64,000 nt of DNA from CALBPI01 sp942491885. GTDB lineage: Bacteria > Pseudomonadota > Gammaproteobacteria > Steroidobacterales > Woeseiaceae. The first letter of the stretch is position 1, and every line of letters starts with the position of its first letter. The position numbers and the translations under genes are program-made. The notes under the pieces were generated by a model that was given only the letters and a program-made list of their open reading frames with translations, did not search any database and was not told the DNA's origin. The DNA is taken from the NCBI GenBank assembly GCA_942491885.1, contig CALOCQ010000008.1, positions 817,168 through 881,167 of the forward strand. Direction: 5' to 3'. Positions 30,236 to 40,160 of this stretch are shown here, piece by piece.

Positions 30236-31234
30236 TCATGGGGTCGGCACACCGTCACGGATTGCAGCCGAATAGCCTTCGTTCAGACCAATGGCCTTGG
30301 CCCGTTCGGTGATGTCGCCCAAATGAAACAACGTGTCCAATGTGACGTCCGTATCCAGCGCACCGCGCTCGTAGAGATATTCCGGCATGTAGCCGTTGAT
30401 CAGCAAACGCCAATCCAGGGGCAATTTGGCTCCAATATGGCGCGCCATCAAAACTGCGGTGGTGGAGCAGTTGGTAAAGCCGGAGTTGAACCATTCAGGC
30501 ACGGTCGCAAGACTGTTTGCCGCCTCGACATAGGCTTCGACATATTTGCGTCGCGCGGCGGCATCCGTTTTCAGGCGAAACAATTGCACACGTTCCCCGC
30601 GCACATTCGAACGCAACCCCACGATGTCATATTCTTCGCTGGCAATCATGATGATCGGATTGGCTTTGAAGTAGTCCGCCACTGGCGAAAAACCTCCGCC
30701 AAGCGAGCGGCGGACTTCGTTCGAAAAGGTCAGGTAACGGCCATCTTCGAATCCGAAACTGATCATGAAATGCGCAATGCTGGGACCGGCCCAAAACGAC
30801 AGGAACATGTCAGCGGATTCGATCGTGGACAGGTCGTAGGTTCGGGTGACCCAACGTTCGGTAAAGTCTTCTGTCGTGCGCCACTCAAAGGCGCGGACGT
30901 TTTGCAACGTCAGGATATCGCCGTCGATAGTCCCTGTGACGTTTTGCGCCACGTCCGCAGGCCAATTGCCGTCAATGGGCGGGGTCAGGGAATTCCACCA
31001 AACGAGAATTGCAACCATCGACGCTGCAAAAACCGAGAGCCATCGCCAGCGTACGGCCTTGAAGAGTGCGACAAGCGTGCCACCCCCCAACAGAACGAAC
31101 GCAATCATCGCGCTCCACCTGACGGCGTCGGAGCCCGGCAATTTGAACCAGAATGCCATCGACACCCAAACGGTGGAAAACGCCACCGCAAGAAACAGCA
31201 GGGATAACAGGAGGGTGCGGGCGATCTTGATCAT
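30236..31234 (-). CDS. DUF4105 membrane protein
   Basis: About 332 residues from the ATG at 31234 (MIKIARTLLLS); an upstream ATG at 31270 is less likely. At least three hydrophobic segments occur in the first 90 residues, then a soluble DUF4105 domain: FEWRTTEDFTERWVTRTYDL, FLSFWAGPSIAHFMISFGFE and FTNCSTTAVLMARHIG. The cysteine and histidines in the latter segment and the papain-like spacing have been suggested to be catalytic in the wider family, but I see no proof. Function unknown; likely inner membrane with the domain in the periplasm. Confidence 0.8.
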   Translation of the reverse strand: MIKIARTLLLSLLFLAVAFSTVWVSMAFWFKLPGSDAVRWSAMIAFVLLGGGTLVALFKAVRWRWLSVFAASMVAILVWWNSLTPPIDGNWPADVAQNVTGTIDGDILTLQNVRAFEWRTTEDFTERWVTRTYDLSTIESADMFLSFWAGPSIAHFMISFGFEDGRYLTFSNEVRRSLGGGFSPVADYFKANPIIMIASEEYDIVGLRSNVRGERVQLFRLKTDAAARRKYVEAYVEAANSLATVPEWFNSGFTNCSTTAVLMARHIGAKLPLDWRLLINGYMPEYLYERGALDTDVTLDTLFHLGDITERAKAIGLNEGYSAAIRDGVPTP

Positions 31235-31442
31235 GTTGTCTGATGATTTCCATATTTGCGAAGATTGCAAGTTGTGCGTTCCGGCACGCGCTTGAAAAGG
31301 GCTCGTCCGTTATGTCTCGATTCAGTATCGAGGTATTCCGCAATCGGCGTCTTGCAAAGTCTGTATCGACGGGGCGAGGCCCGTGGCGAAGACAATCCAT
31401 CCCAAGCCTGTGTCATTGTCGCTCGACATGATGACACCGCCG

Positions 31443-31901
31443 TCATTTGTTCGCTGTCGTGCCGCCAGACGCTTCCAGCAACCCATCCATGAGCCTGTCG
31501 AGGCGCGACTGTTTGAAATAAATGCGGCGTGGGTTACCTGATTTCTGGATGACTTCGGCGAAATAGGAAAGCTCGACCACATAGTCGGTTGCATCGCGTG
31601 CCGTTTGCTTTTGCACAATCAGGCTAGGGGCCTCGAGTGCGCCGTCATATTGCAACAGCAAGAAAGCCGCGAGGTCTGGCGGTGGTACGATCCGGCATTG
31701 CACAACCGAGTTCGAGACCTGTTTGATCCTGTCCCCCGGAGACTGGCAAGATGATCTGAAAGCGTCATCCAGCGGGGCCGGAGATTCTCCGAAAATCGCG
31801 CGACGCACGGGCAAATCTTGTTCCGATGTCGCAATGGTCTCTACATATTGTGGTCCGCAAGCTGTCAGACTGATCAATAAGAGAGCATAAACGGATCGCA
31901 T
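31443..31901 (-). CDS. Putative lipoprotein of unknown function
   Basis: A 152-residue protein with a lipoprotein signal: MRSVYALLLISLTACGPQ, where LTAC is the lipobox with Cys at residue 15. The mature part is about 138 residues. Two Cys residues occur in it (SSCQS, VQCRIV), which may form a disulfide. I recognise no domain. It lies 209 bp upstream of the DUF4105 gene on the same strand. Confidence 0.65.
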   Translation of the reverse strand: MRSVYALLLISLTACGPQYVETIATSEQDLPVRRAIFGESPAPLDDAFRSSCQSPGDRIKQVSNSVVQCRIVPPPDLAAFLLLQYDGALEAPSLIVQKQTARDATDYVVELSYFAEVIQKSGNPRRIYFKQSRLDRLMDGLLEASGGTTANK

Positions 31902-32432
31902 GACAGACCTTTCGGGGTGAGTGTTGCAAGTTCAACATATTTTCTGCACCGCCACAAAACCTTTCTGCCTTTGCAAAGTGGTTCTGTGGATAACTTCAGC
32001 CAGTGCTTGCGTTTTCTACGCTAAACCACGCGGATTATTACACAAATTCGGACAGGCCTTGTGGACGAAACTTTTCAACCAGAACGTGTGTTAACCTTTT
32101 GAATCAGGCTGGCGGGTTCCGTTCAAAACATGCCGTACGGGTCAAGGTAAAAGTTGTCAAAAAAGATTTAAAATTGCGTTGACGAGGACCCTCTCAATAC
32201 GTCACCTTGTGCGGGCCGGGTTCGTTACCACAACATTTAGTGGTCAGCACAAGCTCAGACGGATCCGGCACGAGGGACAAAGACATCGGCACTTATCGGT
32301 TTAACCCGGCTGTCGCGAGCATCCGCTTGGCGACGGGCGGTGACCTTATGCCTTTGGTCCTGGAACAGAATTGGGCCCCCGCAACGTCGGGACCGCCTGG
32401 CAGATCAACATGCTGAATAACGAGGCAGCGCA
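31902..32432 (+). promoter_or_regulatory. Long AT-rich leader upstream of nrdJ, with a perfect DnaA box
   Basis: 531 bases without a convincing gene separate the lipoprotein gene from nrdJ. A perfect DnaA box (TGTGGATAA) is at 31985-31993. The AT-rich stretch 32045-32175 may hold the promoter. The last 230 bases are GC-rich with complementary strings (for example GGTCC and GGACC in 32355-32400) that could form an RNA structure. A motif called nrdJ RNA is known upstream of nrdJ genes; I cannot confirm a match by eye. A cobalamin riboswitch B12 box is not evident. Confidence 0.35.
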
Positions 32433-35400
32433 ATGAAAATTGAAAGACAGTTCACCAAGGCCGGTCGGGATGCATATGCGGACCTCGATTTCGTGACAAC
32501 CGTGTCCGAGATCCGAAACCCAGACGGCAAGATCGTGTTCCGCCTGGACGAAGTGGAAGTGCCCGCGAAGTGGTCGCAAGTCGCCAGTGACGTGATTGCG
32601 CAAAAATACTTCCGCAAGGCTGGTGTTCCGTCAAAGCTGCAAAAGATCAAAGAGGCGGGTGTGCCCGCGTTCCTGTGGCGGTCCGAAGCAGCCAAGGGTG
32701 CAGAGATGGGCGGCGAGACATCGTCCAAGCAGGTCTTTGACCGTTTGGCGGGGGCCTGGGCCTATTGGGGCTGGAAGGGCGGCTACTTTTCGACCGAGGA
32801 AGATGCGCGCGCGTATTACGACGAGATGCGCCATATGCTGGCGACACAACGCGCCGCCCCGAATTCACCTCAGTGGTTCAACACCGGTCTGCACTGGGCC
32901 TACGGGATCGATGGCCCGGCGCAGGGTCACCACTATGTCGATTACAAGACTGGCAAGCTGACAAAATCCAAGTCGTCCTACGAACACCCCCAACCGCATG
33001 CTTGCTTTATCCAGTCGGTCAGCGACGATCTGGTCAACGATGGCGGTATCATGGATCTTTGGGTCCGCGAGGCGCGTCTGTTCAAATACGGCTCCGGCAC
33101 CGGCACGAATTTCTCCAGCCTGCGTGGCGAGGGCGAAAGCCTGTCGGGCGGCGGCAAATCCTCCGGTCTTATGGGTTTCCTGAAAATTGGTGATCGTGCT
33201 GCTGGTGCCATCAAGTCGGGCGGCACAACGCGCCGTGCGGCAAAGATGGTCATCGTGGATGCGGACCATCCCGATATCGAGGACTTCATCAACTGGAAGG
33301 TCATCGAAGAGCAGAAAGTGGCGAGCATCGTCGCTGGCTCCAAGATGCACGAAGAAAAGCTGAACGGCCTTTTCGCCGCGATCAAAGCCTGGGATGGCGC
33401 AGTTGAAGATGCTTATGATCCCAAGAAAAATAACGCGCTGAAAGATGCCGTAAAAGCTGCCAAAAAAGTCGCAATCCCAGAGACTTACGTCAAGCGCGTG
33501 CTGGATTATGCGCGCCAGGGCCACACATCCATCGAGTTCCCGACATACGATACCGACTGGGACTCAGAAGCGTACAATTCGGTCTCTGGCCAGAACTCGA
33601 ACAACTCGATCCGGGTCACCAACGCGTTCCTGACGGCTGTCGAGAAAGACGCAGACTGGGAGTTGATCAACCGGGTCAACGGCAAAGTCAGCAAAACCAT
33701 CAAGGCACGTGATCTTTGGGAGCAGGTGGGCCACGCGGCCTGGGCCTGCGCCGATCCGGGCATCCAGTATCACGACACGGTCAACGACTGGCACACGTGC
33801 CCCGCAGATGGTGCGATCCGGGGGTCGAACCCTTGCTCGGAATACATGTTCCTTGATGACACGGCCTGCAACCTGGCGTCCATGAACCTGCTGACCTTCC
33901 TGAAGGACGGACAGTTCCAGGTAGAAGACTACATGCACGCCGCCCGTCTGTGGACCGTCACGCTGGAAATCTCGGTCATGATGGCGCAATTCCCGTCGAA
34001 AGAGATTGCGCAGCGGTCCTATGACTTCCGCACGCTGGGCTTGGGCTATGCCAATATCGGCGGTTTGCTGATGAACATGGGCTACGGCTATGACAGCGAT
34101 GAGGGACGTGCGCTCTGTGGTGCGTTGACCGCGATCATGACAGGCGTGGCCTATGCCACATCTGCCGAAATGGCGGGCGAGTTGGGGCCATTCCCGGGGT
34201 ACAAGAAAAACGCCGACCACATGCTGCGCGTCATGCGCAACCACCGGACGGCGGCCTATGGCAAAATCGACGGCTACGAAGCGCTGGCCGTCAAACCTGT
34301 ACCGCTGGATCATGCGAACTGCCCTGATGAACGGCTGGTCGATATTGCCAAGTCCACCTGGGACGAGGTCCTGAAACTGGGCGAGGCCAATGGCTACCGC
34401 AACGCGCAATCCACCGTGATCGCGCCGACAGGGACCATCGGGCTGGTGATGGATTGCGACACCACAGGGATCGAGCCGGACTTTGCGCTGGTGAAGTTCA
34501 AGAAACTGGCCGGTGGCGGATATTTCAAGATCATCAACCGGTCGGTGCCCGCTGCACTGGAAAACCTTGGCTATGGTTCCGCCCAGATCGAAGAGATCAT
34601 CAGCTATGCCGTGGGTCACGGGTCCATCGGCAATGCGCCTGCCATCAACCACACGTCGCTGACTGGCCATGGGTTTGGCGTCAATGAGTTGGCCAAGGTC
34701 GATGCGGCGCTGGAAAGCGCGTTCGACATCCGCTTCGTGTTCAATCAGTGGACACTGGGCGAAGCGTTCTGCACGCAAGTGCTGGGCATTCCGGCGGCGA
34801 AACTGAACGACCCCAGCTTTGACCTGCTGCGCTCGCTTGGCTTCTCAAAGGCGGATATCGATGCGGCCAACGCGCATGTCTGCGGAACGATGACGCTGGA
34901 AGGTGCGCCGCACCTGAAGAAAGAGCACTACCATATCTTTGACTGCGCCAACCCCTGCGGCAAGACCGGCAAGCGGTTCCTGAGCGTTTCCAGCCACATC
35001 ACCATGATGGCCGCGGCACAATCGTTCATCTCCGGCGCGATCTCCAAGACGATCAATATGCCCAATGATGCAACGATCGAGGATTGCCAGAAGGCTTATG
35101 AACTCAGCTGGTCGCTGGGGGTGAAAGCCAACGCGCTCTACCGCGACGGCTCCAAACTGTCACAGCCTCTGGCTGCGTCGCTGGTTGAGGATGACGAAGA
35201 CGCCCAAGAGGTTCTGGAAAGCGGCTCACAGCAGGAAAAGGCGACCGTACTGGCCGAAAAGATCGTCGAAAAGATCATCGTCAAGGAGATCATCAAATCG
35301 CACCGCGAGAAGATGCCTCAGCGACGCAAGGGCTATACCCAGAAAGCCATTGTGGGTGGCCACAAGGTCTATCTGCGCACGGGCGAGTATGAGGACGGCA

Positions 35401-36104
35401 ACCTTGGCGAAATCTTTATCGACATGCACAAGGAAGGGGCGGGTTTCCGCGCCATGATGAACAACTTCGCCATCGCTGTGTCGGTTGGTCTGCAATACGG
35501 TGTGCCGCTGGAAGAGTTCGTCGATGCCTTCACCTTCACCAAGTTCGAGCCTGCGGGCATGGTGCAGGGCAATGACAGCATCAAGAACGCGACCTCGATC
35601 CTCGACTATGTGTTCCGCGAACTGGCGGTGTCCTATCTGGACCGCACCGATCTGGCGCATGTGAAGCCGGAAGGCGCGACGTTCGATACGCTCGGCAATG
35701 GCGTCGAAGAGGGCGTGTCCAACGTGTCTGAATTGTCCGACACTGCGGCGTCCAGGTCCCTGGAAGTGCTGAAGCAAATCAGCTCGACCGGCTACCTGCG
35801 CAAGCGCTTGCCCCAGGATCTGGTGGTGCTGCAGGGCGGAGCGAGCGGCGCCAGAGGCTTTGCCACAGAGACGCAACTGGCCATGCAGACACTGGTGCCC
35901 GAGGTTGCCGTGGGCGGTGGTGTCGCGGTCAGCACGACCACAACGGCCGTGTCCAGCGGATCCGTCAGCCTGGACGCGCGCACCAAGGCCAAGATGCAGG
36001 GCTATGAAGGCGAGGCCTGCGGCGAATGCGGCAACTACACGCTGGTGCGCAACGGCACCTGCATGAAGTGCAACACCTGCGGCGGGACGTCTGGCTGTAG
36101 CTAA
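32433..36104 (+). CDS. nrdJ: Adenosylcobalamin-dependent ribonucleotide reductase
   Basis: Class II reductase that makes deoxyribonucleotides independently of oxygen using vitamin B12. The frame is intact at 1223 residues. Signatures: HACFIQSVSDDLVNDGGIM, KYGSGTGTNFSSLRGEGE, GSNPCSEYMFLDDTACNLAS (active-site Cys region), AQSTVIAPTGTIGLVMDCDT (nucleotide-site loop). The C-terminus has redox cysteines in GEACGECGNYTLVRNGTCMK and CNTCGGTSGCS, used to re-reduce the active site. No class I nrdAB is visible. Chosen start MKIERQFTKAGRDAY with GAGG about 10 bases upstream. Confidence 0.97.
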   Translation: MKIERQFTKAGRDAYADLDFVTTVSEIRNPDGKIVFRLDEVEVPAKWSQVASDVIAQKYFRKAGVPSKLQKIKEAGVPAFLWRSEAAKGAEMGGETSSKQVFDRLAGAWAYWGWKGGYFSTEEDARAYYDEMRHMLATQRAAPNSPQWFNTGLHWAYGIDGPAQGHHYVDYKTGKLTKSKSSYEHPQPHACFIQSVSDDLVNDGGIMDLWVREARLFKYGSGTGTNFSSLRGEGESLSGGGKSSGLMGFLKIGDRAAGAIKSGGTTRRAAKMVIVDADHPDIEDFINWKVIEEQKVASIVAGSKMHEEKLNGLFAAIKAWDGAVEDAYDPKKNNALKDAVKAAKKVAIPETYVKRVLDYARQGHTSIEFPTYDTDWDSEAYNSVSGQNSNNSIRVTNAFLTAVEKDADWELINRVNGKVSKTIKARDLWEQVGHAAWACADPGIQYHDTVNDWHTCPADGAIRGSNPCSEYMFLDDTACNLASMNLLTFLKDGQFQVEDYMHAARLWTVTLEISVMMAQFPSKEIAQRSYDFRTLGLGYANIGGLLMNMGYGYDSDEGRALCGALTAIMTGVAYATSAEMAGELGPFPGYKKNADHMLRVMRNHRTAAYGKIDGYEALAVKPVPLDHANCPDERLVDIAKSTWDEVLKLGEANGYRNAQSTVIAPTGTIGLVMDCDTTGIEPDFALVKFKKLAGGGYFKIINRSVPAALENLGYGSAQIEEIISYAVGHGSIGNAPAINHTSLTGHGFGVNELAKVDAALESAFDIRFVFNQWTLGEAFCTQVLGIPAAKLNDPSFDLLRSLGFSKADIDAANAHVCGTMTLEGAPHLKKEHYHIFDCANPCGKTGKRFLSVSSHITMMAAAQSFISGAISKTINMPNDATIEDCQKAYELSWSLGVKANALYRDGSKLSQPLAASLVEDDEDAQEVLESGSQQEKATVLAEKIVEKIIVKEIIKSHREKMPQRRKGYTQKAIVGGHKVYLRTGEYEDGNLGEIFIDMHKEGAGFRAMMNNFAIAVSVGLQYGVPLEEFVDAFTFTKFEPAGMVQGNDSIKNATSILDYVFRELAVSYLDRTDLAHVKPEGATFDTLGNGVEEGVSNVSELSDTAASRSLEVLKQISSTGYLRKRLPQDLVVLQGGASGARGFATETQLAMQTLVPEVAVGGGVAVSTTTTAVSSGSVSLDARTKAKMQGYEGEACGECGNYTLVRNGTCMKCNTCGGTSGCS

Positions 36105-36403
36105 ACGAATACGCGCCCCGGAAATGGGGTGCGAGGGGGCCGGGCTGGGCAACTGATCCGGCTCCCGACGAGACAGGGTGGGGCGCGACTTCAGTCCTTC
36201 CCATCCTTTTACAGAGGCGGCGCAATCTGCCTTTGCTACACGGGGCGGGTGCGCTCGCCCCCGACGACGTTCAGGCCGCAGGCAGAAAAATACCGAGCGG
36301 TTAACAAATTGAGCCTGAACGGCGAAACTGGACGGAGGGCTTCGGCTCCCCGTTTTTTTGAGTCTTGTTCGCACACAGGGTGACTCTTTCAGGCAGCGAT
36401 GCT
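36105..36403. other. Convergent intergenic region after nrdJ
   Basis: About 300 bases between the convergent nrdJ and ECF sigma genes. It holds an early hairpin (GCGCCCC/GGGGTGC, without a T-run) just after the nrdJ stop and a hairpin plus T-run near its end. I see no coding signal. Confidence 0.5.
36333..36359 (+). terminator. Terminator-like hairpin downstream of nrdJ
   Basis: CGGAGGGC-TTCG-GCTCCCCG, one mismatch and one G-T pair, followed by seven T. It reads in the nrdJ direction, about 230 bases beyond its stop. Confidence 0.5.
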
Positions 36404-36865
36404 TCAGTCGTCGGCCAGCGTAAGCCGCAACTTTGCGCGGGCACGTGCGAGCCGCGACATGACCGTGCCCAATGGCAGCCCGGTTCGGGCCGATATCGCA
36501 CGTGGCGACGTTTCACCGTCAATGACCAGTTGCAGTAATTGCCGTTGGGGTTGGGGCAGGGCGGCGACTGCGGCAAGCGTGTCCGCACAGTCCAGCCGCA
36601 CCAAGGCGTCGGGCTGTGTCAGGGCATCGGCCTCGTGCAATTCTTCCGTACCCATCTTGCGCCAGCCCCGACGTGCTTCGTTTTGCAAAATGCGCATGGC
36701 ATAGGCGGCAAGATCATCGATGGGCCGTCCGCGTTGCAGTCTTTGGCACAGCTTTAACAAAGTGTCCTGCACGAGGTCTTCGGCCTCGGTTCTGTCTGAC
36801 GACAAGCGCCGCGCGCGCCGGGTCAGCATGGGGATGAGCGGGATCAGGGGGTTTGTGTCGGACAT
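36404..36865 (-). CDS. ECF-type RNA polymerase sigma factor
   Basis: A sigma factor of about 153 residues with only regions 2 and 4. Region 2 includes LTRRARRLSSDRTEAEDLVQ and DTLLKLCQRL; region 4 includes LDCADTLAAVAALPQPQRQLL and SARTGLPLGTVMSRLARARA (helix-turn-helix). The start at 36865 gives MSDTNPLIP; an ATG two codons earlier also fits. No anti-sigma gene is adjacent: the neighbour is a divergent EF-hand gene 223 bp away. Its target promoter is not known, and I could not see a matching -35/-10 pair in the divergent gap. Confidence 0.85.
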   Translation of the reverse strand: MSDTNPLIPLIPMLTRRARRLSSDRTEAEDLVQDTLLKLCQRLQRGRPIDDLAAYAMRILQNEARRGWRKMGTEELHEADALTQPDALVRLDCADTLAAVAALPQPQRQLLQLVIDGETSPRAISARTGLPLGTVMSRLARARAKLRLTLADD

Positions 36866-37088
36866 GGTCACTAAGTGAGCACCCGCAGCCGGACTTACCA
36901 GCCCGGGGGTTTTCGCCTATCGCGGGAAGTTGCCCTTTTTGGGCAAGCCCTCGCGCATTGGCGGTGGTGGGGTCGGCAGCCTGTCGCGCGTTCGGAATGG
37001 CAACGGATGCGAACCGGCTTTTGGCCCTCAAACACAGTGAGGCGGCCGCTGATGGCCCCTCGGATGTCAATGAAAAACGGAGTTCACC

Positions 37089-37337
37089 ATGACCAAAATC
37101 GCCGCTTTCACCTTTGTGGCCGCAATGACCCTTCCTGCACTGGCAATCAGCCAGGTTGCCTCCAGCCTCGACGTCAACGGAGATGGTGTTCTGACCATCG
37201 ACGAGGTGCAGGCCAGCTATCCTGAAATGACCGCTGACAGTTTTTCGGTAATGGATTTGAACGCGGATGGAGCGCTGGATGCCGACGAGGTCGCAGCGGC
37301 ACAAGAGGCAGGCTTGATGCCTGCGACAGACGGCTGA
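37089..37337 (+). CDS. Small exported EF-hand protein
   Basis: An 82-residue protein with a signal peptide (KIAAFTFVAAMTLPALA) and two canonical EF-hand calcium loops: DVNGDGVLTIDE and DLNADGALDADE. It should be a periplasmic calcium-binding protein or sensor. It is transcribed away from the ECF sigma gene and followed by a clear terminator, so it is monocistronic. Role unknown; pairing with the sigma factor is inferred from position only. Confidence 0.85.
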   Translation: MTKIAAFTFVAAMTLPALAISQVASSLDVNGDGVLTIDEVQASYPEMTADSFSVMDLNADGALDADEVAAAQEAGLMPATDG

Positions 37338-37393
37338 CAGGTACTATGAGCTTTTACCAACTGCCGTGATGCAACGTGCAGGCGCAAAAGCGT

Positions 37394-37432
37394 GTGAGGC
37401 CCGGGTTTCCCAAGGCGGGCCTCACTTTTTTC
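37394..37432 (+). terminator. Rho-independent terminator after the EF-hand gene
   Basis: A perfect 10-bp stem, GTGAGGCCCG with CGGGCCTCAC, is followed by six or more T. It lies 57 bases after the EF-hand stop and reads in that direction. Confidence 0.85.
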
Positions 37433-37590
37433 CGATTTGCATCCCGGGTTCGTTGGTGTCGCTTTGAGATGCGGTAAACACCAGCCTCAACCCCGGTCAG
37501 TGTCGATCCATGACTTCGGCATTGGAAAGGCTCGCTTGCAAAAATCGCGGTGGGGCACGTCACTCCAAGGCGCGCCATCTGGCGCTTTGC

Positions 37591-39056
37591 TTACCTCTGA
37601 GGCAGATGGATGTTGAACTTGGCGCGGATCGCTGCATCAAGCACCGGGTCAAGGCTGGCACCGGGGCGGGTGGCGAGGATTTCCTCTTTGCGCGCCGTGG
37701 CCTTGGCGACCAGATCCGGCTTGCCCCGTTCGGCCCACTCTTTGGGTGATGTCCGATCGCCCATCTTGGGGTAAACGCAATCGGATTGCATCCGGCTGAG
37801 CGTTTGGTCCGTGCCCAGATAGTGGCCCGGTCCGTTCATCGTGACATCGGCCATCTGATCGAGCGCGAGCGTCTCGTCGTTGACCTCGATGCCGCGCACG
37901 CAGCGCAACGATTGTCCGATGATGTCGTCGCCCATGATCAGGGATTCGTGACAGAAGCCCAGCAAGGACGCATGCATGCCCGCCGCCTCGTAGACCATGT
38001 TCAGACCGGCAAGCCCGGCCATGACATTCGAGCACATCTGCTCCCATCCCGCCTGCATGTCCGGCAACTTGCTGTCTGCGATTCCGGCGGCCGCCCCGCC
38101 GGGCAGATCATAGAATCGGTGCATCTGCGCACAGCCGGCGGTGAGCAATGCCTGCTCGCCAGAGCCGCCTGTCATGGCACCCGTGCGCAAATCGAGCCCG
38201 AAAGGCCACGTCCCAAAGATCGCCGGTGCCCCCGGTTTCACGGCGTTGACATAGACCAGACCGGCCAGACACTCCGCCACGGCCTGAACGATTGCGCCTG
38301 CAATTGTCGATGGGGCCGTCGCACCGGACATGCCCGCCGAAAGGAGCAGGACCGGCATGCCGTATTTGATGCATTCTTCCATCACCAGACAGGATTCGGT
38401 GGCGAATTTCATCGGCGGGACAACGAAACAGTTGGAATTGCTGACAAAAGGCCGCTCGCGCCATTTGTCCTCGCCGCCCGCGATCATGTGGAGCATTTCC
38501 ATCGCAGGTAGGCCACATGGTGCGGTTCGCTGAAGCTGGTGCCGATGTGCTTGGTCGTGCCGGAGACGCAGGCATAGATCGAGTTGTAGTCCATCTCGCA
38601 ATTGTCGGTGATATCGCGGCAGACCATGGGGCGTTGTACGAAATGCAGGTTTTCGAGAACCTCACAGATGCGGGCAGCGTCGTGCAAGTCCTGCACGCCG
38701 CATTCGCGGTATTCGCGTCCGCTTGCCTCGACCAGATGCACGGCGGCGCCTGCCGTGCCATAGTGCACCCGTGCGCCGAACAACTCCATATCATGGGCCG
38801 GGTTGCGGGCATGCAGCGTCAGGCTGCGGTTCGCCTTGGCGATTGTATCCTCGATCAGTGCGCGGGGAAATCGGATGCGCCCGTCTTCGCCCAGAATGGC
38901 ACCTGCGCCGGTGAGGTAAGCGACACCACTTGCCGGCGCATCCGCGAGGCCGATGGTTTCCAGCGCGTCAAGGGCTGCGGTGTGAATGCGCAAGACATCC
39001 TGCTCACTGAGCGGGTTGTATGTTCCACCGGACATACCGGGGCGTACGGGACGCAT
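37591..39056 (-). CDS. MttB-family methyltransferase (non-pyrrolysine), 5' end lost at junction
   Basis: Corrinoid-protein methyltransferase of the trimethylamine methyltransferase (MttB) family. From the junction it reads MRPVRPGMSGGTYNPLSE, then ALDALETIGLADAPASGVAY, CRDITDNCEMDYNSIYACVS and, after a frame slip near 38505, LHMIAGGEDKWRERPFVSNS, FVVPPMKFATESCLVMEE and ending AAIRAKFNIHLPQR at 37591. No in-frame TAG (pyrrolysine) is seen, so the substrate is more likely a quaternary amine such as glycine betaine than trimethylamine. About 30 N-terminal residues that family members have are missing at 39056, where the sequence turns into an unrelated gene. Confidence 0.85.
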
Positions 39057-39066
39057 GTGGTCACGG
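39050..39066. other. Probable chimeric junction
   Basis: The 5' ends of mttB (minus) and mrp (plus) meet here. Both genes lack their first codons, and the organism signature changes from Rhodobacteraceae to gammaproteobacterial. No insertion sequence, direct repeat or tRNA is present at the seam. Confidence 0.75.
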
Positions 39067-40131
39067 CAACCGCCATCAAGACCTATATCGAGCCGCACCT
39101 GGGGCGCGACCTGATGTCGACCAAGCTCGCCAAGGGCATCGAAATCGAAGGCGATCAGGTCAAGGTTAAGGTCATGCTCGGCTTTCCGGCCAAGGGCGTC
39201 GTCGCTGCCATCGCCGCGGCGGTCAAGGAGAAGGTCGAGGCGGTGCCCGGTGTCGGCATGGCGCAGGTCGATGTCGAGTGGGAGGTCAAGTCGCATTCGG
39301 TGCAGAAGTCGCTGAAGCCCATCGACAACATCAAGAACATCATCGCCGTCGCCTCCGGCAAGGGCGGCGTCGGCAAGTCGACGACGGCGGTCAATCTGGC
39401 GCTGGCGCTGTCGGCGGAGGGCGCCAAGGTCGGCATCCTGGATGCGGACATCTACGGCCCGTCGCAGCCGCTCATGCTGGGCATCAACGGGAAGCCGGAG
39501 TCACGAGGCGACGGCAGATCTGGAGCCGATGAGCAGCTATCATCTGCAGGCCATGTCGATCGGCTTCCTGATCGACGAGGAGACGCCGATGATCTGGCGC
39601 GGCCCGATGGTCACCCAGGCGCTGGAGCAGCTGCTCAACGACACCAACTGGTCCGACCTCGACTACCTGGTGATCGACCTGCCGCCGGGCACCGGCGACA
39701 CCCAGCTGACGCTGGCGCAGAAGGTGCCGGTCTCCGGCGCCGTCATCGTCACCACGCCGCAGGACATCGCGTTGCTGGACGCCCGCAAGGGCCTCAAGAT
39801 GTTCCAGAAGGTCGAGGTGCCGGTGCTCGGCGTGGTGGAGAACATGAGCACCCACATCTGCTCCAACTGCGGCCACGAAGAACACATCTTCGGCCAGGGC
39901 GGCGGCACGGCCATGGCGGAGCAATACGGCATCGACCTGCTCGGCTCCCTGCCGCTGGACATCCACATCCGCGAGGAAACCGACAACGGCAAGCCCAGCG
40001 TCGTCGCCGACCCAGATTCCCGCATCAGCGAGATCTATCGCGAAATCGCCCGCAAGACGGCCGCCAAACTGTCGCTGCAGGCCAAGGATTACGCCGCGAA
40101 GTTCCCCCGCATCGTCATCCAGAACAATTGA
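39060..40131 (+). CDS. mrp: Mrp/NBP35-type Fe-S carrier ATPase, 5' end lost, one frameshift
   Basis: Mrp (ApbC) is a P-loop ATPase that carries and transfers iron-sulfur clusters. The N-terminal domain starts abruptly at IKTYIEPHLGRDLMSTKLAK, about 10-15 residues late. The deviant Walker A is VASGKGGVGKSTTAVNLALA. A slip near 39505 separates MLGINGKPES from LEPMSSYHLQAMSIGFLID. The cluster-binding CxxC is in ICSNCGHEEHIFGQGGG. It ends FPRIVIQNN with a stop at 40131, and a strong terminator follows. Confidence 0.93.
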
Positions 40132-40160
40132 TCCCGACCCGTTGGCGGCGAGCTGCATCG

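Noticed and set aside
32200..32420. Cobalamin riboswitch before nrdJ
   Set aside because: I could not find a B12-box-like string in the leader.
39040..39070. Horizontal transfer of a gammaproteobacterial segment into a Rhodobacteraceae genome
   Set aside because: Two head-to-head genes truncated at the same base, with no repeat, tRNA or mobile element, fit an assembly join better.
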